DNA of 26,147 nt from Cloacimonetes bacterium UBA6097 (GCA_002435865.1 DIWV01000007.1:631898-658044), one strand, 5' to 3'; positions 7,113 to 16,700 are shown, counted from the stretch's first letter. Made by a program: numbers and translations. The notes: a model not told the origin generated them from the sequence alone.

Positions 7113-8060
7113 CTATCTAAATAGAATACTTATTGATTCTTCTATATGAATTTTTTTTATTGCAATAGCCAGCATTTCTGCAATAGAAAGCTGAACGATT
7201 TTTTTACTTTTTTGTTTTTCTAAGCTCAGCGGAATTGTATTTGTGATATAGAGTTTCTCAATCGGTGAATTCTCAAGATTCTCAATAGCATTGCCAGATA
7301 AAACTCCGTGGACGCAGGCTGCATATACTTTCTTGGCACCCTGATCTGATAAAACTTTGGATATCTTGATTAGACTGCCGCCTGTATCAATTATATCGTC
7401 AAAAAGGATCGCAACCTTATCTTTTACTTCACCAATAATGTTTAGCAGTTCTGCCTGGTCATTATTGCCGCTACGACGTTTATCGCCTATAGCCAAGCTG
7501 CAGTTCAATCTCTTTGCCAAGCTACGAGCTCTATTTGCTCCACCTGAATCAGGTGAAACAACTACAATGTCTTCACCCTTCATCATGTTCTTAAAATATC
7601 TTTCGAATATCGGTATGGAATACAAATGATCAACTGGTATATTAAAAAATCCTTGTATCTGGTCAGCATGTAAATCCACAGTAATAACTCTGTCAGCTCC
7701 AGCAATTGTTATCAAGTCAGCCACAAGTTTCGCAGTGATTGGAACACGTGGTTGATCCTTTTTATCTGACCTTGCATAACCATAGTAGGGGACTACACAA
7801 TTTATTCTTTGAGCAGAAGCTCTTCTTAAGGCATCAATAATAATCAGTAAATCCATTAGATTATCATTAACAGGGTAGCATGTAGGTTGGATTATAAAGA
7901 CATCTGAACCACGGACATTGTCATTAATCTTAACAAAAGCTTCGTCATTAGAGAACTTAAAAAGTTCAATATCTCCTAAAGGTATTCCGGCAAACCTTGC
8001 CACTTCCTCAGCAAGAGGTTTGTTTGCGTTGCCAGTAATTAGCTTAAGTTTAGAAAACAT
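7113..8060 (-). CDS. prs: Ribose-phosphate pyrophosphokinase
   Basis: Prs transfers pyrophosphate from ATP to ribose 5-phosphate, giving PRPP for purine, pyrimidine, histidine, tryptophan and NAD synthesis. The 315-residue protein shows the class I signature: FSNDEAFVKINDNVRG (36-51), YYGYARSDKKDQPR (92-105), the metal/ribose-phosphate motif DLHADQIQGFF (129-139), the catalytic loop IGDKRRSG (191-198) and the PRPP loop DDIIDTGGS (221-229). Its start overlaps the end of ispE by 22 bp. The C-terminal IEESISILFR is slightly longer than in common homologues. Two relatives in metabolism are in this window: purD, which leads to the purine ring from PRPP-derived phosphoribosylamine, and rpe. Confidence 0.97.
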   Translation of the reverse strand: MFSKLKLITGNANKPLAEEVARFAGIPLGDIELFKFSNDEAFVKINDNVRGSDVFIIQPTCYPVNDNLMDLLIIIDALRRASAQRINCVVPYYGYARSDKKDQPRVPITAKLVADLITIAGADRVITVDLHADQIQGFFNIPVDHLYSIPIFERYFKNMMKGEDIVVVSPDSGGANRARSLAKRLNCSLAIGDKRRSGNNDQAELLNIIGEVKDKVAILFDDIIDTGGSLIKISKVLSDQGAKKVYAACVHGVLSGNAIENLENSPIEKLYITNTIPLSLEKQKSKKIVQLSIAEMLAIAIKKIHIEESISILFR

Positions 8061-8869
8061 TCTTGATATTTACTCCGTCCTATCGTTTTTACAGCCTTAG
8101 TCCAAAAATTCCTATGTTTAAAATATAAGGCTGCAGCATCCTGTTTCGCTCTTGAGTCAAAATGTCCGATACAGGTGGAACCACTGCCAGACATAATTGC
8201 TTCGCAAGCTCCCATTTCTTTTAAATCAGTTATTAAGCCATTAATAATAGGGTATTTGTTTTTAATACCCGATTCCAATCTGTTAAACCACAATTTTAAT
8301 TCTGATCGTTCTTTCACTTTCCAGTCTATGAGATCATAAGCCTCTTTACTGGATACTTTTAAATTTGGATTTACAAGTAATAAATCCAAAGGCTTCTGAT
8401 CCGGTAAAGGAATAACTTCTTCACCTCTTGACTTGCCTTGAGCAAGACCTCCAACCAAAAAGAAATTTATGTCACTCCCGTATTCTGCAGCCAAGTTTTG
8501 TATATAGCCTTTTTCCATAGAAAGGTTAAATAACTTATTCAAAGCAAGAATTGTCATGGCTGCATTACTGCTACCTCCACCTAATCCTGCTGATACAGGA
8601 ATACGCTTATTTAAATAAATTATTATACCATCAGAAACGCTGAACTCTTCAAAAATTCTTTTGGTAATACGATATACCAAATTGTTTGCAGAAGCCAGTT
8701 CTTGGATGTTTGACAAAATTTTGATTTCAGGTTTTTTTGTCAAAACAAATTTAAGGCTATCATGAAGAGAAACAGTTGAAAACAATGTATCAACTTCATG
8801 ATAGCCATCAGGTCTTTTTTTCAGAACATCAAGATATAGATTGATTTTTGCGCAAGAATTTATTAACAC
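8039..8869 (-). CDS. ispE: 4-diphosphocytidyl-2-C-methyl-D-erythritol kinase
   Basis: IspE phosphorylates CDP-methylerythritol in the non-mevalonate (MEP) isoprenoid pathway. It is a GHMP-family kinase. From the GTG start used here (276 residues), the catalytic Lys8 lies in CAKINLYLDV, followed by KKRPDGYHEVDTLF. The ATP loop PVSAGLGGGSSNAA is at 91-104, Asp133 in YGSDINFFLVGG, and the GHMP C-terminal motif is IMSGSGSTCIG. The start is uncertain. GTG 8869 leaves six residues before the conserved AKIN, as usual; an ATG at 8896 would add nine. Either way the gene begins inside the last codons of the upstream kinase gene, so it is probably translated by coupling. It also overlaps prs by 22 bp. 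Confidence 0.93.
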   Translation of the reverse strand: MLINSCAKINLYLDVLKKRPDGYHEVDTLFSTVSLHDSLKFVLTKKPEIKILSNIQELASANNLVYRITKRIFEEFSVSDGIIIYLNKRIPVSAGLGGGSSNAAMTILALNKLFNLSMEKGYIQNLAAEYGSDINFFLVGGLAQGKSRGEEVIPLPDQKPLDLLLVNPNLKVSSKEAYDLIDWKVKERSELKLWFNRLESGIKNKYPIINGLITDLKEMGACEAIMSGSGSTCIGHFDSRAKQDAAALYFKHRNFWTKAVKTIGRSKYQECFLNLS

Positions 8870-11120
8870 GTTTTTTCTGCTTCTCAGGAACCTCATCACC
8901 ATAGTAATAATAGTAATAGTAATAATAGTAGTAGTAATAGCTTTGTTTACTGTAATATTTTTGAGCAAAAATTCCATTTACTATTATTCCGTCTATTTTA
9001 CCTTCAATATTATCAATAAGTTCTTTTGTGCGCTTTATGATACCTTTTTCTGTTTGATCAATTCTAACAACTATAAAAGTCATATCAACTTTCTTGGTCA
9101 ATATTAAAGCATCAGTAACAGCAATTATTGGAGGAGTGTCAAAAAGAACAAAATCATATCTTGTTTTAAGTTCACTAATCAATTGATCCATCCTTGGAGA
9201 AGATATTAACTCCGAAGGATTGGGAGGAACAAATCCACTTGTTATAATATCAAGATTCATTATTCCTGAATTTTTAATTATCATATCGAGATGAATATCC
9301 GGATCAATTAAATAATCGCTGGATCCGTTTTCTTTATCTGTAGAGAATTTTGCGTGAATCATTGGTCGTCTCAAGTCCATATCAACAAGGATAACTTTCG
9401 CATTCATTTGTGCAAGTGTTATGGCAAGATTAGCAACAGTTGTCGATTTTCCTTCTTTGGGTCCTGAAGAAGTAATCATTAATGCCACAGGTCCTTCACT
9501 TTTCTTTGACATTACATTTGTTCTCAAAGTCCTGTATGATTCTGCAACAGGAGATTTGGGTGCATAATGAGAAATGAGCTGCATCATAACATAATGAAGT
9601 GATTTTGTTAGCTGCTCACGGCTTTCACCTTCAGCTTGTTCAATCATTCTATTAAATTCATCAATCCTTGATTCAGATTCCTGAATAATAGGTATTGTGC
9701 CTACTATAGGTAGTTTAACATAGTTCTCCATATCATCCAGAGTCCTGAGTTTTGTATCCAGAGAATGGATTAAGAACGCTGCACCAAACCCTAATCCTAA
9801 ACCAATTACAATACCAATTAAAATGTTTGATGATACCTTTGGTTTTATTGGTCTTCCGGGAACTTCAGCCCTTTCAATAATTCTAACGTTACCCATTTTG
9901 GCTTGCTCTGCTACTTTAGCATCTTCATATTTTTCAACCATCATGGTATGGATTTTTTCATCAAGAGACATATTCCTTGTTAACCTGGCTAACTCTAGTT
10001 CTGTGTCTGGTAACATGGCAATTTTTTGTTTATATGAGTCACTGATTGCTCTTAATCCCTCAACCCGGGCATTTGCAATTTCTAAGTCGACTTGATTAGA
10101 AATAATTTGATCTATAATATCTGATCTTCGAGCTAAAGGGTCTAGTTCAGTTGATGAGCTAATCATCTTTTTTAATTCAGTATTCAATTTGGCTTTTGCA
10201 TTATCAATTTCCCGGTTCAGTAGAACAATCTGTGGGTGGTCCATTGAATATTCATTTTTGGTAACTAATTTTGTTATCATGGCTTGTGTATCGACAATTT
10301 GCTTTCTTAACTCATTAATATATGGAGTAGATAAAATATTGTTAATATTAGTTACTAAAGTATCTTGCTGTTGTAATTGCTTATTTAAAAAATTCAATGT
10401 GCGTTGCTTAACCATTGCGTCCGTTCTTGAAGTTTCATAAGCTGATTCGCTCTCTGCAGATTTCTCAATAAGTGATCTTGTCTCTTCAGATAATTCTGTC
10501 ATACCGCTTTCTATTTTAAATGCACGTAAATCTTCCTCGGATGTTTGCAACCTGCGGGTAATGGCATCCAGCTGGGATTCCAGGAACTCCCTAATATTTG
10601 TAAATTCAAGTCGGGAAAATTGAGTATTCTGTTGCTGTACAGCTTCTGCAATCGAATTAGCAGCAGCCATAGCCTCAACAGGATTAGATGAAGAATAAGC
10701 AATTGTAAGAATTTCTGTTTCTCTCTTGGATTCCACTCTCATTGATGATCTAATCCTAGCAATTGGATTGGATGAAGACCTGATAGGAAACGTGTCAGAA
10801 TCTTTGTATTTTTGTATTATTTGCCATGCTATGGCAGCAACAGGAGAGCTTTTTATTATTTCAATCTGGTTATTTATGGAGGTTGTACCTATACCGGGAG
10901 TGGCAACCAACATCAGGTTGTTTTTACCCTGAGTGTCTTCTAATAGGATTTTTGCAGAAGTTGAATATATCTTTGGTGATTTAGCAGTATAAAGAATTGT
11001 GAAACCAAGAACCAATACAAATATAACTACAACCAGATACCTGTATTGGTTTACAATCCTCAAATAATCCGATAACCGGATTTCATCTTCTGTATGTGTT
11101 TGTTGATTAATATTATCCAT
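8829..11120 (-). CDS. Wzc-like polysaccharide co-polymerase/tyrosine autokinase
   Basis: A 763-residue inner-membrane protein joining a Wzz-type chain-length domain to a bacterial tyrosine (BY) kinase, as in Wzc. The first membrane helix is near 27-46, and a long periplasmic coiled-coil region follows to about 430, ending in the GNVR-like segment with VPGRPIKPK. The second helix is at about 432-452. The kinase has Walker A GPKEGKSTT (about 552-560), Walker A' ILVDMDLRRP (about 577-586) and Walker B FVLFDTPP (about 659-666). The C-terminus holds the tyrosine cluster expected of such kinases, here an unbroken run of 13 Tyr (728-740) plus Tyr722 and Tyr723. Cycles of tail phosphorylation normally control polymer export. 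The partner SLBB gene lies 15 bases upstream; no glycosyltransferase or cognate phosphatase is nearby. Confidence 0.93.
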   Translation of the reverse strand: MDNINQQTHTEDEIRLSDYLRIVNQYRYLVVVIFVLVLGFTILYTAKSPKIYSTSAKILLEDTQGKNNLMLVATPGIGTTSINNQIEIIKSSPVAAIAWQIIQKYKDSDTFPIRSSSNPIARIRSSMRVESKRETEILTIAYSSSNPVEAMAAANSIAEAVQQQNTQFSRLEFTNIREFLESQLDAITRRLQTSEEDLRAFKIESGMTELSEETRSLIEKSAESESAYETSRTDAMVKQRTLNFLNKQLQQQDTLVTNINNILSTPYINELRKQIVDTQAMITKLVTKNEYSMDHPQIVLLNREIDNAKAKLNTELKKMISSSTELDPLARRSDIIDQIISNQVDLEIANARVEGLRAISDSYKQKIAMLPDTELELARLTRNMSLDEKIHTMMVEKYEDAKVAEQAKMGNVRIIERAEVPGRPIKPKVSSNILIGIVIGLGLGFGAAFLIHSLDTKLRTLDDMENYVKLPIVGTIPIIQESESRIDEFNRMIEQAEGESREQLTKSLHYVMMQLISHYAPKSPVAESYRTLRTNVMSKKSEGPVALMITSSGPKEGKSTTVANLAITLAQMNAKVILVDMDLRRPMIHAKFSTDKENGSSDYLIDPDIHLDMIIKNSGIMNLDIITSGFVPPNPSELISSPRMDQLISELKTRYDFVLFDTPPIIAVTDALILTKKVDMTFIVVRIDQTEKGIIKRTKELIDNIEGKIDGIIVNGIFAQKYYSKQSYYYYYYYYYYYYYGDEVPEKQKKRVNKFLRKNQSIS

Positions 11121-11135
11121 TCTTAGTCCCCAATT

Positions 11136-11618
11136 CTACAATCTTGTAATAACACTGTATACGCTTAATGCTATTGCTGCTTTTGACAAGAAATCCGCTG
11201 CCCTAGAAAAAGCATAAAATATTGTGCCCGATACTATAACTGTATCTCCCGGCTGCATCACAGGAATCATTTTCTCGTCACCAGTTTCCATGTATTTTTT
11301 CATGTTTATCCAAATGATTCGGTCTCCATCGATAGTAGGTCTCACTATGCGAATCTTTGTTAACTTTGCATTCTCATTTGGACCACCAGCTAATGAAAGC
11401 AGAGTTAACAAGTTTGTATCATCAGGCACGATGTATAAACCTGGACGAAGGACCTGTCCCCAAATGTAAGTATTTATTTTAAGTTTCTCAACATTACTTC
11501 TGGATCCTTCGTAAGTATAGGCTGAAGCATTATTAGTAGGAACAAAACCACCTTGGTCCTGAGCGAACAATCCAAATGTAATAAGTACAAGTGTGCAAAT
11601 CAGTAATACCTTTTTCAC
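11136..11618 (-). CDS. SLBB-domain polysaccharide export protein (short)
   Basis: A 160-residue exported protein. The N-terminus (MKKVLLICTLVLITFGLFAQ) is a signal peptide with probable cleavage after FGLFA or nearby, without a lipobox cysteine. One SLBB domain (about 48-115) is recognisable from TYIWGQVLRPGLYIVPDDT and LLSLAGGPNENAKLTKI, followed by PVMQPGDTVIVSG. The polysaccharide-export (PES) domain that precedes SLBB in Wza-type outer-membrane channels is missing. The end (about 132-160) is one amphipathic or membrane helix. The start is GTG with AGAGGAAG upstream. Lying just before the Wzc-like gene, it is probably the periplasmic or outer-membrane partner in exporting a surface polymer. 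It is the first gene of the long operon and has its own promoter. Confidence 0.85.
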   Translation of the reverse strand: MKKVLLICTLVLITFGLFAQDQGGFVPTNNASAYTYEGSRSNVEKLKINTYIWGQVLRPGLYIVPDDTNLLTLLSLAGGPNENAKLTKIRIVRPTIDGDRIIWINMKKYMETGDEKMIPVMQPGDTVIVSGTIFYAFSRAADFLSKAAIALSVYSVITRL

Positions 11619-11643
11619 GGCTTCCTCTTTAATTCTTTATGTA

Positions 11644-11671
11644 ATAATATTCTTAAATACTTTTCAGTCAA
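11644..11671 (-). promoter_or_regulatory. Sigma-70-like promoter of the SLBB/wzc operon
   Basis: On the minus strand TTGACT (11671-11666) and TATTAT (11649-11644) are separated by 16 bases, five of six matches to each consensus hexamer. Transcription would begin near 11637, giving a leader of about 20 bases that contains the AGAGGAAG ribosome binding site before the GTG start at 11618. Confidence 0.55.
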
Positions 11672-11794
11672 GATATTTCTCCCTGCTTTATGGATAGCCT
11701 CCTTTTTTAATTCTAAACTCATATTCCACTGCCAAGGCTCAAAATAATGTGCTAATTGCTTTTCATTCCCTGTAAACGATCCATGGGAGATTAA

Positions 11795-11851
11795 TGGGAG
11801 ATGCTAGGGTCATCTAAGGGTCTCACCCTTAGATGACCCTAGCATCTCCCA
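11795..11851. repeat. Perfect 27-bp inverted repeat with 3-base loop
   Basis: The arms 11795-11821 and 11825-11851 are exact reverse complements, with the loop CTC at 11822-11824. The left arm begins TGGGAGATGCTAGGGTCATC. The structure lies 108 bases past the last gene of the proS operon and about 120 bases upstream of the promoter of the next operon. It is far longer than an ordinary terminator stem and has no T tract on either side, so it could be an RNA processing or stability element, a factor-dependent terminator, or a dispersed palindromic repeat. Confidence 0.8.
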
Positions 11852-11958
11852 ACAATATCCGCAGTATCATGTTAGGAAAAAGTAATAGTTATTAAAAGGT
11901 TATGACCATAATGTCATTGTTGGAAATTGGCTAACCAAAAGCAAAACAAAACAATTCT

Positions 11959-12732
11959 TCATTTGCGTGTTTGCAGATATAGCGTTCTTTCATTAGATTC
12001 TGAACCTACATACATACTCAGTTCATAATCCCAATCAAATGCATCAACCCGCCAATAAATGTATTCACCAAGATAGTTTTGCAATACATTATCTGGTAAA
12101 TCCATTTCAAAAAAATCTTCTTCAAATGATACGTCTAAATCTGAATGCCACATGTAATAATGGTTATCATCAAAAACCATAATCCTGAATTTTGAAACAA
12201 ATCCACTTTTTTGCCATTCAAATTTTATGCTATCTGAATATGCATATGATTCTGTAGCTGGAGAAATCAGTATTTGTTTACTCAGTAACATGTAAGACAC
12301 AGTATCTGAAACTGCCATATAGCCATTATTATCAACAACTTCAATGAAATATGAATACCTTATATAAGTTGACAATGAGCTTGAGCTATCAAGATAATAT
12401 TCATTATTCGAACTAATAGAATCAATCAGGGTTGGAATATTGTTGAATTCGTCAAATCTATAAATTCTCGCATAGTCTAAATCTGTGTCCAGAAAATGCT
12501 CCCAGCTTACCCTGATCCAATCGCCGTCCGGGTCAGCATCAATACCATTGTTATCATCATTCAGAAAAATAGTTTGATTGTTATACTCTATAGAACCATC
12601 TCCATAGTCACCTAAATGCGGAACAAGTATTGGTCTATTGGGAGGAGTATTATCAACTGTTATTTTATCCTTTCCTGAACAGGCTAATAGCACGATAAGG
12701 CTGATTAGTATTAAAGTTATTATCTTAGGCAT
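11959..12732 (-). CDS. Lipoprotein with Ig/FnIII-like domains
   Basis: A 257-residue predicted lipoprotein: a hydrophobic leader ending in LLACSG with the lipid-attachment Cys18. Two beta-rich parts follow. Residues of about 30-145 resemble a fibronectin type III fold (TPPNRPILVPHLGD near the start; ADPDGDWIRVSWEHF; YFIEVVDNNGYMAVSD). Residues of about 150-257 repeat the theme (ILISPATESYAYSDSIKFEW and EYIYWRVDAFDWD). It is rich in Asp, Ser and Tyr, typical of secreted proteins. I do not recognise a named family. ATG is preceded by CGGAGG. It lies 16 bases downstream of the PorV-like gene and is the last gene of the operon, so it may be a surface partner of the peptidase/barrel pair; this is inferred from context. 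Confidence 0.8.
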   Translation of the reverse strand: MPKIITLILISLIVLLACSGKDKITVDNTPPNRPILVPHLGDYGDGSIEYNNQTIFLNDDNNGIDADPDGDWIRVSWEHFLDTDLDYARIYRFDEFNNIPTLIDSISSNNEYYLDSSSSLSTYIRYSYFIEVVDNNGYMAVSDTVSYMLLSKQILISPATESYAYSDSIKFEWQKSGFVSKFRIMVFDDNHYYMWHSDLDVSFEEDFFEMDLPDNVLQNYLGEYIYWRVDAFDWDYELSMYVGSESNERTLYLQTRK

Positions 12733-12748
12733 AAAAAAACCTCCGTTT

Positions 12749-13765
12749 TTAGAAACTGAATCTCAAACCAACGCGGTTTGTTAAGCCCAGATTATTAGTT
12801 ATGGCAGCGTAATCAATATATATCTCATATACCTTAACTGATGCACCGGCAGAAAAATTGTTGTCATAATATCCAAATCTTAGATTTGCTTTAGAATCAT
12901 AATCCCAATCCAATCCCAAATGATTAGTGGTTTCATATACATAATCAACATCATAGGCAAGTGAAACATTAGATTTTAATTTATTGATGGGTTGAACAAT
13001 TGCTATTGCTACTTTTGAATTAAAGAGGATTTCATCTTTATGAAAGTTATCTGTTTCCCGCCAGGTAATTTCTGTTCCCGCGACGTCCTGAAAATTTGTT
13101 GCAAAGCTTATATCCCCCAATCCATCAATATCAAACAAAGTACTCATGTCTGTTTTAAGCATAAACGATAGATCAAATCCCGTTCCATTGCCTATTCTGC
13201 TTCCTATCTGACGTTTTATGTATTTAATATTTGCTCCTATGTAGGCATCTACAGGAACTTCAAAAAAAAGCCATCCCATATTTAATTTGTATTGCAGATG
13301 CTTGCTGAAAGCAAATTGGAATAAATCATCAGTGCTTCTGAATGTTCCGTCCGGAGTACCTGGCAGATGATAAAGACTGTTATTTATTCTTTCATCAACA
13401 TTATGCCCGATTAAGTACTCTTCACTAAAGGTAGGAATATCATCAATAGTCAATCGGGTAAGGTTTAATCCGATTGTAACCTCATTTGGTAATGGCTGAC
13501 AAAAAGATACATTATCATAAGCTGCAATACCTTTGTATAAAAAAGCATGCATCATCGTTATCTCTGATTCCCTTATCTGAGCAATACCGGACGCATTCCA
13601 ATATATTGCATTTCCATCATTGGCAATTGCTGCAAATGCGCCACCCATACCAAGAGGTTTAACCCCGGCTCCTATCATCATAAAATCACCGGCATATCTG
13701 CCAGCGTTCAAATTTACTATAATCAAAGTCAGTATTGATATTACTATAATTTTTAAGAGTTTCAT
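12749..13765 (-). CDS. PorV/PorQ-family outer-membrane protein
   Basis: A predicted outer-membrane beta-barrel of the PorV/PorQ (UPF0164-like) family, 338 residues. A signal peptide (about 1-21, ending NLNA) precedes the family's N-terminal signature GDFMMIGAGVKPLGMGGAF, then AIANDGNAIYWNASGIAQI. Many alternating strands follow, and the protein ends GLRFSF, with the terminal Phe common in outer-membrane barrels. In Bacteroidota PorV carries T9SS cargo and works with the sortase PorU. The start used here has GAGG six bases upstream; an ATG four codons earlier overlaps the peptidase stop (ATGA) but has no such site. The gene directly follows the C25 peptidase, matching the porU-porV order, so a shared role in surface attachment is likely but unproven. 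Confidence 0.85.
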   Translation of the reverse strand: MKLLKIIVISILTLIIVNLNAGRYAGDFMMIGAGVKPLGMGGAFAAIANDGNAIYWNASGIAQIRESEITMMHAFLYKGIAAYDNVSFCQPLPNEVTIGLNLTRLTIDDIPTFSEEYLIGHNVDERINNSLYHLPGTPDGTFRSTDDLFQFAFSKHLQYKLNMGWLFFEVPVDAYIGANIKYIKRQIGSRIGNGTGFDLSFMLKTDMSTLFDIDGLGDISFATNFQDVAGTEITWRETDNFHKDEILFNSKVAIAIVQPINKLKSNVSLAYDVDYVYETTNHLGLDWDYDSKANLRFGYYDNNFSAGASVKVYEIYIDYAAITNNLGLTNRVGLRFSF

Positions 13766-13773
13766 GTTAATCC

Positions 13774-16700
13774 TCATTTAATAATTGCCATTTTTTGGAT
13801 TTTTTCTATAGTTTTGTTTCCCTTTTTAGCAATTATTCTATAGAAATATACTCCATTAGCTAAATAAAAACCTTGTTCATCTGTGCAGTCCCAAGCGTAA
13901 ACCGTTCTGGGGTATTCGTGATACCCAACTCCAACAGGCAAATTCCTGAAGGTCTTGACAAGTCTGCCGGATACTGTATATACTTTGATCATTACTTCAT
14001 CAGCATCATCAGTTAAAACATACGTAAAACGTGTTCGGCCGGCATTTTTTGGATCTTGAGTTTTTCCAAGGACAGGATTAGGGTAGTTTGCGAGTCTGAT
14101 TATGTTAAATTTATCATTAACAATAAACTGAACATCACGGGTATGGAAGTTGCCATTTACATCTTTGCAATCTATTACTAAAGTATAATTACCCTTGGGT
14201 AAACTTAACTGATATTTAATGGGAATTCGGTTAATATCATCAGGATTTATAGTCTTTACCCATTGGTTTTCTGATACTTCAATACCATCAAGAAACAACT
14301 TGATAGAGTTATCGAAAATATCAATTCCGTTTGCATCACTTAAAAGGAGGGAAATAGTTCCATTTCCCGAAATATAACCTCCAACAGTAAACTCCTGATC
14401 CTGTACATTAACATCTATTGAGGGTCTGATTTTATCCTTATTTCGTAATAGTGAATAGATGCCTTGTTTGTTAACTTCAAAGATAACTTTATCTTCAGTT
14501 ATGGAAATATTTCCACCCTGCAAAATCCATTTTCTATAATCGGGTTCCCATCTATAGATTTTGTAAGAATCTTCACTTTCATATTGCTGTGTCTGAGCAT
14601 GAACACTATTATAATAAAAAGTAAGTTTAAATTTCTTGCCGCCTATTAATACCCCGCTGGAATCTGCAAGAGTGTTATCTAAGGTTTTAATCTCGTATGG
14701 CAGGGAATATGATCCGGATGATAAAACAATAGGATAAACATCAGGCTGGTCTTTTGCCGTGACTTCAGTTAGGGTATTGATATAAAACATGGAAGACTGA
14801 TTTGCTGGAACAAGATTAGCAGGTATTTCACAGCTTAAGTTATTATCGAGGCTATTTAAAAAACCTCCATTACTGTTAAAAACATGATAGTTCATAGGAA
14901 CAACCAAAGATAGTCTGTTATTTGTATTAATTGTATTCCATTCCGGGAATAATGGTGGGATGTTTACTTGTGCTTCCAAAGTTACATTGTTTGTAAACAA
15001 AGTGTCAATCTGCATAATCACACTTCGTTCTTCATGAATCTGCAACGGTTCAAAAGTCAGGTTTTTTAATAAAATTGATGGCATGCCTGCAATATTAGCA
15101 TAAAGTTTCAGGGAAGTTGAGGGAGAAGGTTGATCTCCGATGTTTTTGATAAGCACTTTCACACGTAAATTATTATTATCAGGTAAAAACTGAAAATCCT
15201 CCATTATCAGCTCTGGTCCAGATACAACAATTGATTGCAAATATGACTCTGATACTGCATTATTGGCAGTTGCTGCCCTATATTTAAAGAATATTTCCTT
15301 GCCAGTAACTTGAGGAGCTAACCCATAAGAGGTTTGATACAATGTAGTATCCGATTGGGATCTTACCATTGGGATACTTAATGAAATCTGATTAGAAGAA
15401 AGAGAATCAATCTTAACCAAACAGATAAGGCTCGAAATATTATTAATCCCTGTTGATCTTACTTTGAAATAAATCGAATCGTTCCAGGCAGGGATTTCAG
15501 GAATAGTTGATATATGAGATAATAATCCCCTTCCAAAAGAAATATTTGTATATCCGTAATATTCACCCACATCAGAATAACCGGCAACATATATTTTCCT
15601 TTGATATCTATCTGTAGCACTTCCAGGTAATTTGTAATTGTAATTATATGTGTTATTAATAACGGGAAGCTGATTGGGAGGATTTTCGACCTTTTCGGTA
15701 GATTTCATAACATATGTTCTTGCTGCCGTAGCATTTACTTGAAAACTGGCACTAACTTTTAAGGTATCATTTACACTATAATTATCTTTATTAGTATTTA
15801 CTGTTACTTTGTTTTGAGGCTTGATAACTTTTATATTCGAGTCACCTAAAAGTGCACAGCCCTGAGTTAAAGCCTGTTGTGAGTCAATAGATGGGTTGAT
15901 AACATAAAATTTAGCTTTGGTGAAGTTAATTGCATCCCCAAGAGAATTAAAATCAAACTTAAACATACTTTCATTAAGAGCCAGACCAAAATTAACGTCT
16001 GCGTTTTCATAACCTAATCCTGAAAATCCTATAGTAGCTATTGCACCTTTATTTGGTGTTAATATCAGAGATTCACTTATGGAAGCAGAACCATTTGTAT
16101 CAAAAGCTGAGCAATAGCATGCAAGGCTGCTTACAATGGGGTAGTTACGATTATTGAGAGAATTAACATTATTAAAATTAAATAAGTTGTAGTCAGCCCA
16201 AATTCTACCGCCACCGTGACCCATAAACTGAACATAAACTGCACCATCGTTAATCTTACTTAACAGAACGTTGGTTAATCCCCAGAAATCAGAGCTAACA
16301 GTTTGAGTAAAGGTATAGACTCTTGAAGTTCGATAATACTCTGGTATTACATTCCTACGTAAAAACTCTGATTGTTGAGCAAAAATATCTCCATTATCTG
16401 ATGCCTTACCACCCGATGTCAAGATAATATTGCCATGCCATAAGTCATTGAAATTAGGCTGATTCTGATAATTTTGACTTTTCTGAGCTACCTGCATAAT
16501 CTGTTCCTTGCTCCAAACATTGATACGGGAAACTGATATGTCAGGTATGGGATCTGCACCAACTATACAACCATACCAATTATCACTGGCAGTTGCACCG
16601 TGCTGTTTAGTCCAGATTTTCTTTACAGGAACAATATTGTATTTTCTGGAAATACTGTTATCTCTTTCATCATCTGTACCGTCACCCAGCAATAATACAC

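Larger units (their letters stand above)
11619..11958. other. Intergenic region between the two operons
   Basis: This 340-bp gap separates the proS operon (ending at 11959) from the SLBB-wzc-ispE operon (starting at 11618). It holds the promoter at 11644-11671 and the perfect hairpin at 11795-11851. A direct repeat ATGGGAGA (11783-11790 and 11794-11801) abuts the hairpin. No open frame with a ribosome binding site was seen, and no T tract follows the hairpin on the minus strand. Confidence 0.6.

Noticed and set aside
11795..11851. Rho-independent terminator
   Set aside because: The stem is much too long and no run of T follows on either strand; kept as an inverted repeat of unknown role.
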